This document shows positions 8,107 to 18,500 of a DNA stretch of 64,000 nt, piece by piece. How positions within the stretch are numbered: position 1 is the stretch's first letter; every line of letters starts with the position of its first letter. Below the pieces are notes generated by a model, which ran no database searches, was not told the origin of the DNA, and saw nothing but the letters and a program-made list of their open reading frames with translations. The stretch is from Mycobacteriaceae bacterium. GTDB lineage: Bacteria > Actinomycetota > Actinomycetes > Mycobacteriales > Mycobacteriaceae. The position numbers were made by a program, and so were the translations under genes. Where the stretch lies: assembly GCA_019749805.1 (NCBI GenBank), contig JAIEPH010000015.1:26537-90536 (forward strand). Direction: 5' to 3'.

Positions 8107-9707
8107 ACGGTCCTGTCGACCCGCGCCTGTGGCGTGCATCGACAGCGATGCGCCGTTTTCTCGTGTCGTCGACCGCATGCAGCGTGCTGATCGCCGGCGC
8201 CACGATCGCCTCCGCGGTCATGCTGGCCGACATCGTGGCCCGCGTGATCACCGATCCGGATGCGCGCAGCCTCAGCAGGCTTGCAGTGCCGCTGTCGATT
8301 CTGGTGCTGCTGTGGACATTCCGGACAGTTGTCACCTGGCAACAGGGCCGGCTCGCACAGCGCGGGGCGAGCGAGGTGATTGCCGACCTCAGCCGGTCGG
8401 TCCTGGCGGCGACAACGGCATTGGCGCCTCGCCAGTTCGCACAGCGCCGCGACGACGCCGCCATCCTCGTCACCCGAGGCCTCGACGGCCTGCGGATGTA
8501 CTTCACCGCATATCTACCCGCGCTGCTCGCCGCCGTGATTCTGACACCTGCTACTGTCGCCGTAATCGCTTGGTACGACTGGCGATCTGCATTGATCGTC
8601 TCGATCGCGCTGCCGCTCATTCCGATTTTCATGGTCCTGATCGGCCTTACCACCTCCGAGCGCTCCGCTGCGGCGTTACGCGCGATGGCCACGCTGCAGT
8701 CGCGTCTGCTGGATCTGGTGGCGGGCCTGCCAACCCTGCGGGCCCTGCGGCGCGTGGGAGGCTCTGCGACGCGGATCGCCGAATTGGGCGCCGCTCATCG
8801 CCGTTCGACGATGGCGACGTTGCGCATCGCCTTCCTGTCTTCGCTGGTGCTCGAATTGCTGGCCACACTCGGTGTCGCGCTCGTTGCGGTGAGCGTCGGG
8901 CTGCGGCTGGTCTACGGCGATGTGACGTTGACTGCGGGTCTCACGGCGCTGCTGCTGGCGCCCGAGGTGTTCTGGCCACTGCGGCGCGTCGGTGCGGCCT
9001 ATCACGCCGCACAGGACGGAAAGACAGCCGCCGACAATGCGTTCCGTCTCGTCGACACGCTGCCGTCCTCGGTGGGCGGGACGCGCCACGTGGCGGCCGC
9101 GGGTGCCACCATCGACATCACGGCACTCGACGCGACCGTCGAGCCCGGCCGGGTGACCGTCATCGCCGGGCCGAATGGAGCGGGCAAGACCACGCTGCTG
9201 CACGCCATTCTGGGTCTCACCGAGCCGGAGTCCGGCCGGATTCACGTCGACGCTGTCGACGTGGCCGATCTGGACCTGCCCGCCTGGTGGGCACAGGTCG
9301 CCTGGCTTGCGCATCGCCCCGCGATCATTCCCGGTACCGTGCGGCAGAATATCGAGCTCTTCGGGCCCCTCGACGATATCGAAAAGGCCTGCCGGATAGC
9401 CTGTTTCGATGAGGTGCTGGTTGACTTGCCCGATGGCCTGAACACCATGCTGGGCAGCGGCGGGGTCGGCCTCTCGCTCGGTCAACGCCAACGACTCGGA
9501 CTGGCTCGGGTGCTCGGATCGGCCGCTCCCGTCCTGCTTCTCGACGAACCGACCGCTCACCTCGACGCCGAAGCCGAAAGCAAAGTGCTCAACGCCATCA
9601 CGACACGCGCCGCCGCCGGTGCGACGGTGGTCGTGGTCGGCCACCGCGCACCGGTGCTCGCCATCGGCGAGCGCGTCCTGCAGCTCGGGAGCCTCGTCGA
9701 TGTTTGA
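8103..9707 (+). CDS. cydD: CydD subunit of the CydDC thiol/haem ABC exporter
   Basis: A 534-residue half-transporter: an N-terminal six-helix exporter domain (about residues 1-310) fused to an ATPase. Motifs are Walker A GPNGAGKTT, signature LSLGQRQRLGLARVL, Walker B PVLLLDEPTAHLD and H-loop VVVVGHRAP. CydDC is required for cytochrome bd assembly, exporting reductant or haem depending on the model. The start is GTG inside the overlapping GTGA with cydB; longer upstream reading in this frame is only a cydB shadow. It overlaps cydC by 8 bp. Confidence 0.94.
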   Translation: MNGPVDPRLWRASTAMRRFLVSSTACSVLIAGATIASAVMLADIVARVITDPDARSLSRLAVPLSILVLLWTFRTVVTWQQGRLAQRGASEVIADLSRSVLAATTALAPRQFAQRRDDAAILVTRGLDGLRMYFTAYLPALLAAVILTPATVAVIAWYDWRSALIVSIALPLIPIFMVLIGLTTSERSAAALRAMATLQSRLLDLVAGLPTLRALRRVGGSATRIAELGAAHRRSTMATLRIAFLSSLVLELLATLGVALVAVSVGLRLVYGDVTLTAGLTALLLAPEVFWPLRRVGAAYHAAQDGKTAADNAFRLVDTLPSSVGGTRHVAAAGATIDITALDATVEPGRVTVIAGPNGAGKTTLLHAILGLTEPESGRIHVDAVDVADLDLPAWWAQVAWLAHRPAIIPGTVRQNIELFGPLDDIEKACRIACFDEVLVDLPDGLNTMLGSGGVGLSLGQRQRLGLARVLGSAAPVLLLDEPTAHLDAEAESKVLNAITTRAAAGATVVVVGHRAPVLAIGERVLQLGSLVDV

Positions 9708-11190
9708 GTTGCTGCGCCCGCGGCTTCCCCGGCTGCTGCTCGCCATCCTGTTCGGGGTGCTGTCGCTTGGCAGTGCGCTCGCCCTGGCGGGCGTGGCGGC
9801 GTGGCTGATCACCAGGGCCTGGCAGATGCCGCCGGTGCTGCACCTGACGGTGGCGGCCGTGGCGGTGCGCGCACTGGGTATCTCGCGTGGGGTGCTGGGC
9901 TACTGCGAACGGCTGGCGTCGCACGACACCGCCCTGCGCGCCGCCGCCGACGTCCGGGAGCGACTGTACGCACAGCTCGCCGCAGGCCCCGCCGACGCGG
10001 TGCTGCGCCGGCATACCGGTGAACTGGTCAGCGACATCGGCGCATCGGTCGACGAGCTCTCCGATGTGCTCGTGCGGGCGGCGGTCCCGATATCGGTCGC
10101 GGCCATCCTCGGGACCGCCGCCACCGTCGTCATCGCCGTCATCTCCCCCACGGCCGCCACTGTCCTGATGTTGTGCTTGCTGATTGCGGGCGTCATCGCA
10201 CCCGTTCTAGCCGCCCGAGCCGCAATGGCGGCTGAACAGCTTGCCGCACAACATCGTTCACAGCGCGATACGGCAGCCATGATCGCACTCGAACACGCGC
10301 CCGAGCTCCGGGTTAGCGGTCGCCTCGACGAACTGCTGGCCGACGCCGACCGGCAGCAACGCGAATGGGGCCGCGCCATCGACCGGGCCGCGGCACCCGC
10401 CGCATTGGCGTCGGCGGCTCCCATCGCGGCCATCGGCGCCAGCGTACTGGGTGCCGTCATTTGCGGAATCGCCTTGGCGCCGACCGTCGCGCCGACCACG
10501 ATCGCGATATTGATGCTGTTGCCGCTCTCCGCATTTGAGGCGACGACAGCGCTGCCCGCCGCCGGTGTCCAGCTGGCGCGTTCACGCCTCGCCGCACGTC
10601 GCCTGCACGTGCTGGTCAATCCGGACAGCGACGACGCGCGCCGTCCGACGGTCCCCGAGATCAACCTCGAACCCGGTGCCAGACTGGCAGTCATCGGCCC
10701 CAGCGGCTCTGGGAAGACGACGCTGCTGATGCACCTCGCGGGTCTGCTGCCCGAGGAGATCCCGTCGCAAACCGCCTTCTTTGCCGAGGATGCACATCTG
10801 TTCGCGACGACCGTTCGCGACAACCTCCTTGTCGCGCGTGGCGATGCGACCGACCACGAGCTCCGTGAAGCCCTGCAGCGAGTGGGGCTCGCCGATTGGC
10901 TCGACGCGCTGCCCGACGGCCTGTCCACCGTCCTCGTCGGCGGGGCTGCGGCCGTTTCGGCGGGGCAGCGTAGGAGACTGCTGCTGGCCCGCGCGCTGGT
11001 TTCGAAGATGCCGACCTTGTTGCTCGACGAACCCACCGAGCACCTCGACGCCGCCGATGGCGAACGACTTCTCGCTGAAATGCTGACCCCCGGCGCTCTG
11101 TTCCCCGCCGAGCGCACCGTCGTCGTCGCCACCCATCACCTGCCAGCCGACTTTGAAAGTCCCGTCGTCAATCTCGGAGCCTGCGAGTAA
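9700..11190 (+). CDS. cydC: CydC subunit of the CydDC ABC exporter, with a compact ATPase domain
   Basis: A 496-residue half-transporter with an N-terminal exporter domain (FELLRPRLPRLLLAIL onwards) and a C-terminal ATPase: Walker A GPSGSGKTT, signature VSAGQRRRLLLARAL, Walker B PTLLLDEPTEHLD, His in ATHHLP. The stretch between Walker A and the Q-loop is only about 25 residues, shorter than the usual 45-50, and the Q-loop reads FFAEDAHLF, with Glu where Gln is expected. It may therefore be the degenerate-site partner of CydD. The ATG lies within the end of cydD (8-bp overlap). Confidence 0.92.
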   Translation: MFELLRPRLPRLLLAILFGVLSLGSALALAGVAAWLITRAWQMPPVLHLTVAAVAVRALGISRGVLGYCERLASHDTALRAAADVRERLYAQLAAGPADAVLRRHTGELVSDIGASVDELSDVLVRAAVPISVAAILGTAATVVIAVISPTAATVLMLCLLIAGVIAPVLAARAAMAAEQLAAQHRSQRDTAAMIALEHAPELRVSGRLDELLADADRQQREWGRAIDRAAAPAALASAAPIAAIGASVLGAVICGIALAPTVAPTTIAILMLLPLSAFEATTALPAAGVQLARSRLAARRLHVLVNPDSDDARRPTVPEINLEPGARLAVIGPSGSGKTTLLMHLAGLLPEEIPSQTAFFAEDAHLFATTVRDNLLVARGDATDHELREALQRVGLADWLDALPDGLSTVLVGGAAAVSAGQRRRLLLARALVSKMPTLLLDEPTEHLDAADGERLLAEMLTPGALFPAERTVVVATHHLPADFESPVVNLGACE

Positions 11191-11201
11191 CCTCAGACAC
11201 C

Positions 11202-11744
11202 ATGAGCGAGCCGGACAAACCCGAAACGCCTCCCCCGCCGCCGCCTGCGTCCCCGCCGGCACCCCCGCCCCCGCCGGCCGGACCCCCACCACCTTCCTAC
11301 GGCGCGTATCCCGGAAGCTATCCGCCGCCGCAGCAGCAGGCGCCGTACGGCGGGTACGCACCGCCACCGTCCGCACCCCAAAACGGTTTGGGAATCGCGG
11401 CATTGGTGACCGCGATCATCGCGCTGCTGACGGTCGTCGGTGGCGTCGTACTCGGCGTCGTCGCAGTGATTCTCGGGTTCCTCGGGTGGGGCAAGGCCAA
11501 GCGCGGGGAGGCGACCAACGGAGGCGTCGCTATCGCTGGGATCGTACTGGGGTTCCTCAGCATCATCGAAGCCATCGCCGTAATCGGGTTGTTCATATGG
11601 GGATTCGGTGAAGTCGGCGGGACCGACCTCGTCGACTGCCTGAACCGGGCCGGCTCGGATCCGGCTGCCCAGCAGGAGTGCTCGGACCAGTTCACCCAGA
11701 ACCTCGAGGACCAGTTCTCGATCACCGTCACCCCGACGCCCTAG
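11202..11744 (+). CDS. Pro-rich DUF4190-type membrane protein (Rv1619-position)
   Basis: A 180-residue protein with a roughly 65-residue cytoplasmic tail of Pro, Gly and Tyr (PPPPPP runs, YGGYAPPP), two transmembrane helices (GLGIAALVTAIIALLTVVGGVVLG and GGVAIAGIVLGFLSIIEAIAVIGLF) separated by GWGKAKRGEATN, and a short exported C-terminus with two Cys (VDCLNRAG, QECSDQF). The helix pair with the KR.GEA loop is the DUF4190 pattern. Function unknown. It starts 11 bp after cydC, so it may be co-transcribed, and meets tesB tail to tail with a CTAG overlap of the two stop codons. Confidence 0.85.
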   Translation: MSEPDKPETPPPPPPASPPAPPPPPAGPPPPSYGAYPGSYPPPQQQAPYGGYAPPPSAPQNGLGIAALVTAIIALLTVVGGVVLGVVAVILGFLGWGKAKRGEATNGGVAIAGIVLGFLSIIEAIAVIGLFIWGFGEVGGTDLVDCLNRAGSDPAAQQECSDQFTQNLEDQFSITVTPTP

Positions 11745-12601
11745 CGCGGGAAGTGCTTGACGATGCCCTCCTGCACCACGGTCGCCAGCAACTGACCCGA
11801 CCGGTCGAAGAAGTGCCCCGTGCCCAGGCCCCGTGAATCGGCGGCCACGGGCGACGACGTCGAATACAGCACCCATTCGTCGAACCGCACCGGGCGGTGA
11901 AACCACACCGAGTGGTTGGTGGTGACCGCGAAGATCCGGTCGAACCCCCAGGACAGTCCGTGGGTGGTGATGATCGAGTCCAGCACCGTGGTGTCCGACG
12001 CATACGCCAGCGCTGCGGCGTGCAGTGCGGGGTCGTCGGGCATATGGCCCTGCGCCTTCATCCACACCCTGTTGTAGGTGAGCTTCTCCCCCTTGGAGCG
12101 CATCACCCAGGTCGGATCGTTGGTGTAACGCCAGTCGATCGGCCGCAACGCGTTGACGAAATGCGGAACAACATCCTCGTATCCGCGCAGCAGATCGTCG
12201 ACCGGGGGCACGGTCAACGGATCCGGCAGCTCAGGCGGCTCGATCCCGTGTTCCAGGCTGCGGCCCCCGGCCAGATACGACACCATCGCGCTGGTCAACA
12301 GCACGCCGTCCTGCATCACGTCAACCCTGCGGTTGGCGAAGCGGCGCTCGTCGCGCAGTCGCGCGATGTGGAATTCGAGGTCCTTCTCCGGATCGCCGCC
12401 GGCGATGAAATGCACGGACAGCGCGCTCGGCGGCAAGTCATGTTCGAGGCTGCGGGTGGCCGCGATCAGCGACTGCGCCATCATCTGACCGCCGAATGTG
12501 CGGACCGGATTCTTGCTCGGGTGCGAACCGACGTAGGTGTCGTCGTCCACCTGACGGAGATCCAGTATCGCCAGCAGCTCGTCCAAATCTGCCGTTGACA
12601 C
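11741..12601 (-). CDS. tesB: Acyl-CoA thioesterase II
   Basis: A 286-residue double-hotdog thioesterase that hydrolyses acyl-CoA to free acid and CoA in the cytosol. The first hotdog carries RTFGGQMMAQSLIAA and SVHFIAGGDPEKDLEF; the second carries YASDTTVLD, TTNHSVWFHRPVRFDEW and VVQEGIVKHF. These hold the Asp, Ser/Thr and Gln of the TesB catalytic triad. Length and motifs match E. coli TesB and M. tuberculosis TesB1 (Rv1618). It starts 20 bp after pyk, the last gene of the gltB-gltD-pyk-tesB run. Confidence 0.96.
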   Translation of the reverse strand: MSTADLDELLAILDLRQVDDDTYVGSHPSKNPVRTFGGQMMAQSLIAATRSLEHDLPPSALSVHFIAGGDPEKDLEFHIARLRDERRFANRRVDVMQDGVLLTSAMVSYLAGGRSLEHGIEPPELPDPLTVPPVDDLLRGYEDVVPHFVNALRPIDWRYTNDPTWVMRSKGEKLTYNRVWMKAQGHMPDDPALHAAALAYASDTTVLDSIITTHGLSWGFDRIFAVTTNHSVWFHRPVRFDEWVLYSTSSPVAADSRGLGTGHFFDRSGQLLATVVQEGIVKHFPR

Positions 12602-12621
12602 TTGGCCCCCTATCCGTGCGA

Positions 12622-14040
12622 CTAGACGTCGTCCTCCCCGATCCGGTGCACTTGGATCAGATTCGTGGAGCCTACTGTGCCCGGTGGAGCGCCCGCGATG
12701 ATGACCACCAGGTCGCCCCGCTTGTAGCGACCGAGTTCGAGCAGCGACTTGTCGACCTGCTTGATCATGCCGTCGGTGGTTTGGATGTGCGGAACGATGA
12801 ACGTCTCGGTACCCCAGCTCAGCGCGAGCTGGCTGCGGACCTCGGGCAGCGACGTGAACGCCAGCAGCGGTAGCGGGGTGTGCAACCGTGCGAGCCGGCG
12901 AACCGTGTCACCGGACTGCGTGTAGGCGACCAGCGCCTTGGCATCCAGACGCTCGCCGATATCGCGGGCCGCATACGAGATGACGCCGCGTTTGGTGCGG
13001 GGCACGTGTGTGAGCGGCGGGACGACGACCGAGTTCTCTTCGACCGCACGCACGATGCGGGCCATCGTCTTGACGACCTCAAGCGGGTACTTGCCCACTG
13101 AGGTTTCGCCCGACAGCATCACGGCGTCCGCGCCGTCGAGCACCGCGTTCGCGACATCCGACGCCTCGGCGCGGGTCGGCCGCGAATTCTCGATCATCGA
13201 CTCGAGCATCTGGGTCGCGACGATGACGGGTTTGGCGTTCTCCCTTGCCATTTGGATGGCCCGCTTCTGCACCAGCGGGACCTCTTCCAGAGGTAGTTCG
13301 ACACCGAGGTCGCCGCGGGCCACCATGATCGCGTCGAATGCCAGCACGATCGCTTCGAGGTTGTCGATGGCCTCGGGCTTCTCGAGCTTGGCAATGACGG
13401 GCACCCGCCGGCCGACGCGATCCATGATCTCGTGCACGAGTTCGATATCGGCGGGTGAACGGACGAACGACAGCGCGACCAGGTCGACGCCGATCTGAAG
13501 CGCGAACTCCAGATCCTCGATGTCCTTCTCCGACAGTGCGGGGGCCGACACGTTCATGCCGGGCAGCGACATCCCCTTGTTGTTGCTGACCGCGCCGCCC
13601 TCGGTGACGGTGCACACCACGTCGTTGCCGTCGATCTGGTCGACGACCAGACCGACGTTTCCGTCGTCGACGAGCACCCGGTCGCCCTCGGTGGCGTCCT
13701 CTGCGAGCCGCTTGTAGGTCGTCGACACCCGGTCGTGGGTGCCTTCGCAGTCGTCGACCGTGATCCGCACGGTCTCACCTTCGGCCCAGTAGGTCGGCCC
13801 GGCCGCGAACCTGCCGAGGCGGATCTTGGGACCCTGCAGGTCGGCGAGGATGCCGACGGCGCGTCCAGTCGCGTCGGATGCTGCGCGAACGCGCTTGTAG
13901 TTCGCTTCGTGATCGGAGTAATCGCCATGGCTGAAGTTGAGCCGTGCGACGTCCATGCCGGCCTCGACCAGTGCCTTGACAGCGTCGTCAGTAGCGGTGG
14001 CCGGACCCAGGGTGCAGACGATCTTTCCGCGTCTATTCAC
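12622..14040 (-). CDS. pyk: Pyruvate kinase
   Basis: A 472-residue pyruvate kinase, converting phosphoenolpyruvate and ADP to pyruvate and ATP. Seen are the N-terminal GKIVCTLGPAT, NFSHGDY, the signature helix with ...VIAKLEKPEAI (active-site Lys), MVARGDLGVE (metal ligands), VIVATQMLESM and SGETSVGKYP. The C-terminal allosteric domain ends with PGTVGSTNLIQVHRI. GTG at 14040 gives the usual length and an N-terminus starting just before RRGK; an ATG twelve bases upstream (14052) adds four residues and cannot be excluded. It lies 26 bp after gltD on the same strand. In M. tuberculosis its neighbour is also tesB1, but gltBD lies elsewhere. Confidence 0.96.
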   Translation of the reverse strand: MNRRGKIVCTLGPATATDDAVKALVEAGMDVARLNFSHGDYSDHEANYKRVRAASDATGRAVGILADLQGPKIRLGRFAAGPTYWAEGETVRITVDDCEGTHDRVSTTYKRLAEDATEGDRVLVDDGNVGLVVDQIDGNDVVCTVTEGGAVSNNKGMSLPGMNVSAPALSEKDIEDLEFALQIGVDLVALSFVRSPADIELVHEIMDRVGRRVPVIAKLEKPEAIDNLEAIVLAFDAIMVARGDLGVELPLEEVPLVQKRAIQMARENAKPVIVATQMLESMIENSRPTRAEASDVANAVLDGADAVMLSGETSVGKYPLEVVKTMARIVRAVEENSVVVPPLTHVPRTKRGVISYAARDIGERLDAKALVAYTQSGDTVRRLARLHTPLPLLAFTSLPEVRSQLALSWGTETFIVPHIQTTDGMIKQVDKSLLELGRYKRGDLVVIIAGAPPGTVGSTNLIQVHRIGEDDV

Positions 14041-14066
14041 GCCAGCGAGCATAGTCGTTAATCGAT

Positions 14067-15575
14067 TCAGACGACGGCCAGCGGAAGCGCGCCCGGGATC
14101 ACCGGTGCGGGCAGGTCCGACTCCCCCATCAGGTATTTGTCCACGGCATGAGCGGCGCTGCGGCCCTCGGCAATGGCCCAGACGATCAGCGAGGCGCCAC
14201 GGTGAGCATCGCCACAGACGAACACGCCGGGCGCGGCTGTCTGCCAGTCGGATCCGCAGGGCAACGCTCCGCGACGGTTGAGTTCGAGACCGAGCCCGTC
14301 CAGCAGCGGCATGTGTTCGACGCCGTCGAAGCCGATCGCCAGCAGGGCCAACTCACAGGGAAGTTGCAACGAGTCGCCGACGGGCGTGATCACCCGACGC
14401 CCATCGGCGTCCCGTTCGACCTTCACCTCCGCGATCTCGATGGCACGCAGGTTCTGATGGTCGTCACCGAGGAAGCGTTGAACCGCCACTTCGTACCGGC
14501 GGTCGCCACCTTCGGCGTGCGCCGGCGAGAGGCGGGTGCGCAGCACGACCGGCCACATCGGCCACGGCGAGCGGGACTCGTCGCGCGACTCCGGCGGCTC
14601 CGGGTTGTAGTCCAGCTGGGTCACGGACTTCGCCCCCTGACGATGGGCGGTGCCCAGGCAGTCCGCGCCGGTGTCACCTCCGCCGATGATCACGACGTGC
14701 TTGCCCTCGGCGGAGACCGGACTCGGACCGTCGCCTTCGCACTCCTTGTTCGCGGGCACCAAATGGTCCATCGCCAGGTGCACGCCCTTGAGCGATCGGC
14801 CCTCCACGTCGCTGTCGCGTGCCCGCAGCGCGCCGACCGCCAGCACCACGGCGTCGTACTGGGCCCGCAGGCGCTCGACGGGCAGGTCGACGCCGACTTC
14901 ACACTCGGTGACGAAACGCGTTCCCTCCGCCCGCATCTGGGCCAGCCGCTGGTTCAGCGTGGCCTTCTCGAGCTTGTATTCCGGGATGCCGTAGCGCATC
15001 AAACCGCCGATCCGGTCGTCACGCTCGTACACGGTGACATCGTGACCGGCACGCGTGAGCTGTTGTGCCGCAGCGAGTCCGGCAGGACCCGATCCCACGA
15101 CAGCCACTCGCCTACCCGTCGCGATGGCCGCGGGCTGAGGTTCGACGATGCCGTCCATCCAGGCCTGGTCGGCGATGGTCTGTTCGATGCGCTTGATCGT
15201 GACGCTGCCGCCCGCCTGCTCCTCTCCGATGGAGAGGACACACGCCGCTTCGCACGGTGCCGGGCACAGCCGTCCGGTGAACTCCGGGAAGTTGTTCGTC
15301 GCGTGCAGACGGTCACTCGCCGCGTCCCAGCGGCCGCGCCGCACCAGGTCGTTCCATTCCGGGATCAGGTTGCCCAACGGGCAGCCCGCGCTTCCGGAGT
15401 GGCAGAAGGGGATTCCGCAGTCCATGCATCGGCGGGCCTGCTGAGAGACCTCACCCGCGCGCTGGTGTGGATCCTGTTGTTCGTAGACCTCGCGCCAGTC
15501 ACCGACGCGTTCGTCGACCGCCCGCTTCGCGGCTTCGACCTTGGGGACCTTGAGAAATCCTGTCGGATCAGCCAC
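14067..15575 (-). CDS. gltD: Glutamate synthase small subunit
   Basis: A 502-residue FAD- and NADPH-binding subunit that feeds electrons to GltB. The N-terminal region has the two cysteine clusters for 4Fe-4S centres ([22 protein letters not shown] and [12 protein letters not shown]). Two dinucleotide folds follow: [17 protein letters not shown] for FAD and [16 protein letters not shown] for NADPH. The C-terminal [23 protein letters not shown] is the FAD-closing motif. The GTG at 15575 overlaps the gltB stop by 8 bp and gives the expected N-terminus ([11 protein letters not shown]); a longer reading extends into gltB and is not needed. Confidence 0.97.
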   Translation of the reverse strand: MADPTGFLKVPKVEAAKRAVDERVGDWREVYEQQDPHQRAGEVSQQARRCMDCGIPFCHSGSAGCPLGNLIPEWNDLVRRGRWDAASDRLHATNNFPEFTGRLCPAPCEAACVLSIGEEQAGGSVTIKRIEQTIADQAWMDGIVEPQPAAIATGRRVAVVGSGPAGLAAAQQLTRAGHDVTVYERDDRIGGLMRYGIPEYKLEKATLNQRLAQMRAEGTRFVTECEVGVDLPVERLRAQYDAVVLAVGALRARDSDVEGRSLKGVHLAMDHLVPANKECEGDGPSPVSAEGKHVVIIGGGDTGADCLGTAHRQGAKSVTQLDYNPEPPESRDESRSPWPMWPVVLRTRLSPAHAEGGDRRYEVAVQRFLGDDHQNLRAIEIAEVKVERDADGRRVITPVGDSLQLPCELALLAIGFDGVEHMPLLDGLGLELNRRGALPCGSDWQTAAPGVFVCGDAHRGASLIVWAIAEGRSAAHAVDKYLMGESDLPAPVIPGALPLAVV

Positions 15576-18500
15576 GGCTCGCCTCCATGATCGCGGTGTC
15601 GACATCGCGGCCCTCGCGCTTGGCGACCAAGGTGGCCTCCAAGACCCGTTGGTAGTCGCGGGGCATCACCTTGGTGAACTGCGCACTGCGCCTTGGCCAG
15701 TCGGACAGCACACTGGCGGCCAGCGTGCTTCCGGTGTACTTGGCGTGGGTGGCGATGACGTCCCGCAACCAGGTCAGATCCTCGGGTTCGAGCCGCTGCA
15801 GATCGACCATCTCGATGTTGACGTTCTTCGGATCGAGCCCGAGCACGAACGCGATGCCGCCGGACATGCCCGCTGCCATGTTGCGGCCAGTCTTGCCGAG
15901 GACGACCACCCGGCCGCCGGTCATGTACTCGCAGGCGTGGTCGCCGACACCCTCGACGACGGTCAGCGCCCCGGAGTTGCGTGCGGCGAACCGCTCGCCG
16001 ACGCGGCCGCGCAGATACAGCTCTCCGGAGGTGGCGCCGAACAGCAGGGTGTTGCCCGCGATGACGTTGTCCTCGGGCAGGAACAGCACGTCGTCCGGCG
16101 GCCTGACGATGACCCGTCCGCCGGACAGCCCCTTGCCCACATAGTCGTTGGCGTCGCCGATCAGCTCCAACGTGATGCCCGGCGGCAGGAAGGCCCCGAC
16201 GGACTGACCCGCGGACCCGGTCAGCCTGATGTGAATCGTGTTGTCGGGCAGCCCCGCAGCGCCGTAGCGTCGGGTGACCTCGGACCCGAGCAGCGTGCCG
16301 ACGGTGCGGTTGACGTTGCGCACCGGCAGTTCGAGCCGGACCGGATGCGCGTCTTCCAGTGCACCCTCGGCGAGCTGGATGAGCGTGCGGTCCAACGCTT
16401 CTTCGAGGCCGTGCTCCTGCCCCCTGGTGCGGCGGCGGGCCTCGTCACCGCGCCTGTTCGGCACCGTGAACACCGGCGCCAGGTCCAGGCCCCTGCTCTT
16501 CCAGTGGGCGACGCCTTCGTCGGTGTCCAGCATCTCGGCATGACCCACCGCCTCGTCGATACTGCGGAAACCGAGTTCGGCGAGGTAGTGACGGATGTCC
16601 TCGGCGATGAACCGGAAATAGTTCTCGACGAACTCCGGCTTGCCGTTGAATCGCGCCCGCAGCTCAGGGTTCTGGGTCGCCACACCCACCGGGCAGGTGT
16701 CGAGATGACAGACCCGCATCATGATGCAGCCCGAAACCACCAGCGGCGCGGTGGCGAAGCCGTACTCCTCGGCACCGAGCAGCGCCGCGACGACGACATC
16801 ACGCGCGGTGCGCATACCACCGTCGCACTGCACGGTGATGCGGTCGCGCAGACCGTTGAGCATCAGCGTCTGCTGGGTATCGGCCAGCCCGATCTCCCAT
16901 GGCATGCCCGCATGCTTGAGGCTCGTGAGCGGCGCGGCACCGGTGCCGCCGTCATACCCGGAGATCAGCACCACGTCTGCGTGCGCCTTGGAGACACCCG
17001 CCGCGACGGTGCCTACGCCGACGCTGCTGACGAGCTTGACGTGGATGCGGGCGTCGGCGTTGGCGTTCTTGAGATCGTGGATCAGCTGAGCCAGATCCTC
17101 GATCGAGTAGATGTCGTGGTGCGGCGGCGGGGAGATCAACCCGACGCCGGGCGTCGAGTGCCGCGTCCTGGCGATGTTGGGATACACCTTGTACCCCGGG
17201 AGTTGGCCGCCCTCACCGGGTTTGGCGCCCTGAGCCATCTTGATCTGGATATCGGTGGCGTTCAGCAGATAGTCGCTGGTGACACCGAAGCGACCGGAGG
17301 CGACCTGCTTGACGGCGCTGCGACGCCGTGGGTCATACAGGCGTTCGGTGTCCTCGCCGCCCTCACCTGAGTTCGACCGGCCACCGAGATTGTTCATGGC
17401 GATGGCCATGGTCTCGTGCGCTTCCGCGGAGATCGAGCCGTAGCTCATCGCGCCGGTGTTGAATCGGGTGACGATGGAGTCGACCGATTCGACCTCCTCC
17501 AGCGGCACCGGGGGCCTCAGCTTCTTGAAGCTGAACAGGCCACGCAGCGTGCCGCCCTCCCTGGAGAGGCGGTTCACCTCATCGGAATACTGTTTGAAGA
17601 TGTCGTGACGACCGGTGCGGGTCGAATGCTGCAGCAGAAAAACGACTTCCGGGGTGAACAGGTGCAGTTCGCCCTCGCGGCGGAACGCGTATTCGCCGCC
17701 GACCTCGAGCCGCCGGTGCACCCGCTCGGTCGGGTTCTCCGGATACGCCCGCCGATGCCGGACCTTGACTTCCTCGGCGAGCACCTCCATCCCGACACCG
17801 CCGAGTTGGCTGGGCGTACCGGTGAAGTACTCGTCGATGACGTGCTTGTCGATGCCGACCGCCTCGAAAGCCTGCGCCGCGGTATAGGAGGCGACGGTCG
17901 AGATGCCCATCTTGCTCATCACCTTCATGACGCCCTTGCCGAGTGCCTTGAGGTAGTTGCGCACCGCCGCAGCGGGTTCGATGCCGGTGAGCTCACCTTC
18001 GCGGATGAGGTCTTCGATGGACTCGAACGCCAGGTACGGGTTGACCGCGGCGGCCCCGAAGCCGATGAGCATCGCGATGTGGTGCACTTCGCGGGCGTCG
18101 CCGCTTTCCACCACCAGGGCGACGGTGGTGCGTTCCTTCGTGCGAACCAGGTGATGGTGCACGGCCGAGACGGCCAGCAGCGACGGGATGGGTGCTCGGG
18201 TGTGGTCGGAGTCGCGGTCGGAGATGACCAGGGTGCGTGCGCCTTTGGCGATGGCGTCACAGGCCCGCAGGCGGAGGTCCTCGAGGGCGTCGGCGAGACC
18301 CTCGCCTCCCCGTTCGACGTCGTACAACGCTTTCAGGACCGCGGTCCTCAGACCCCCTTGCTCACCGTCGTCGTTGATGTGGACGATCTTGTTGAGTTCG
18401 TCGTTGTCGAGTACCGGCCAGCGCAGCACGATCTGGCGACAGGACGCCGCCGTCGGCTCGAGGAGGTTGTGCTCGGGGCCCATGACGCGGGCCATCGAGG

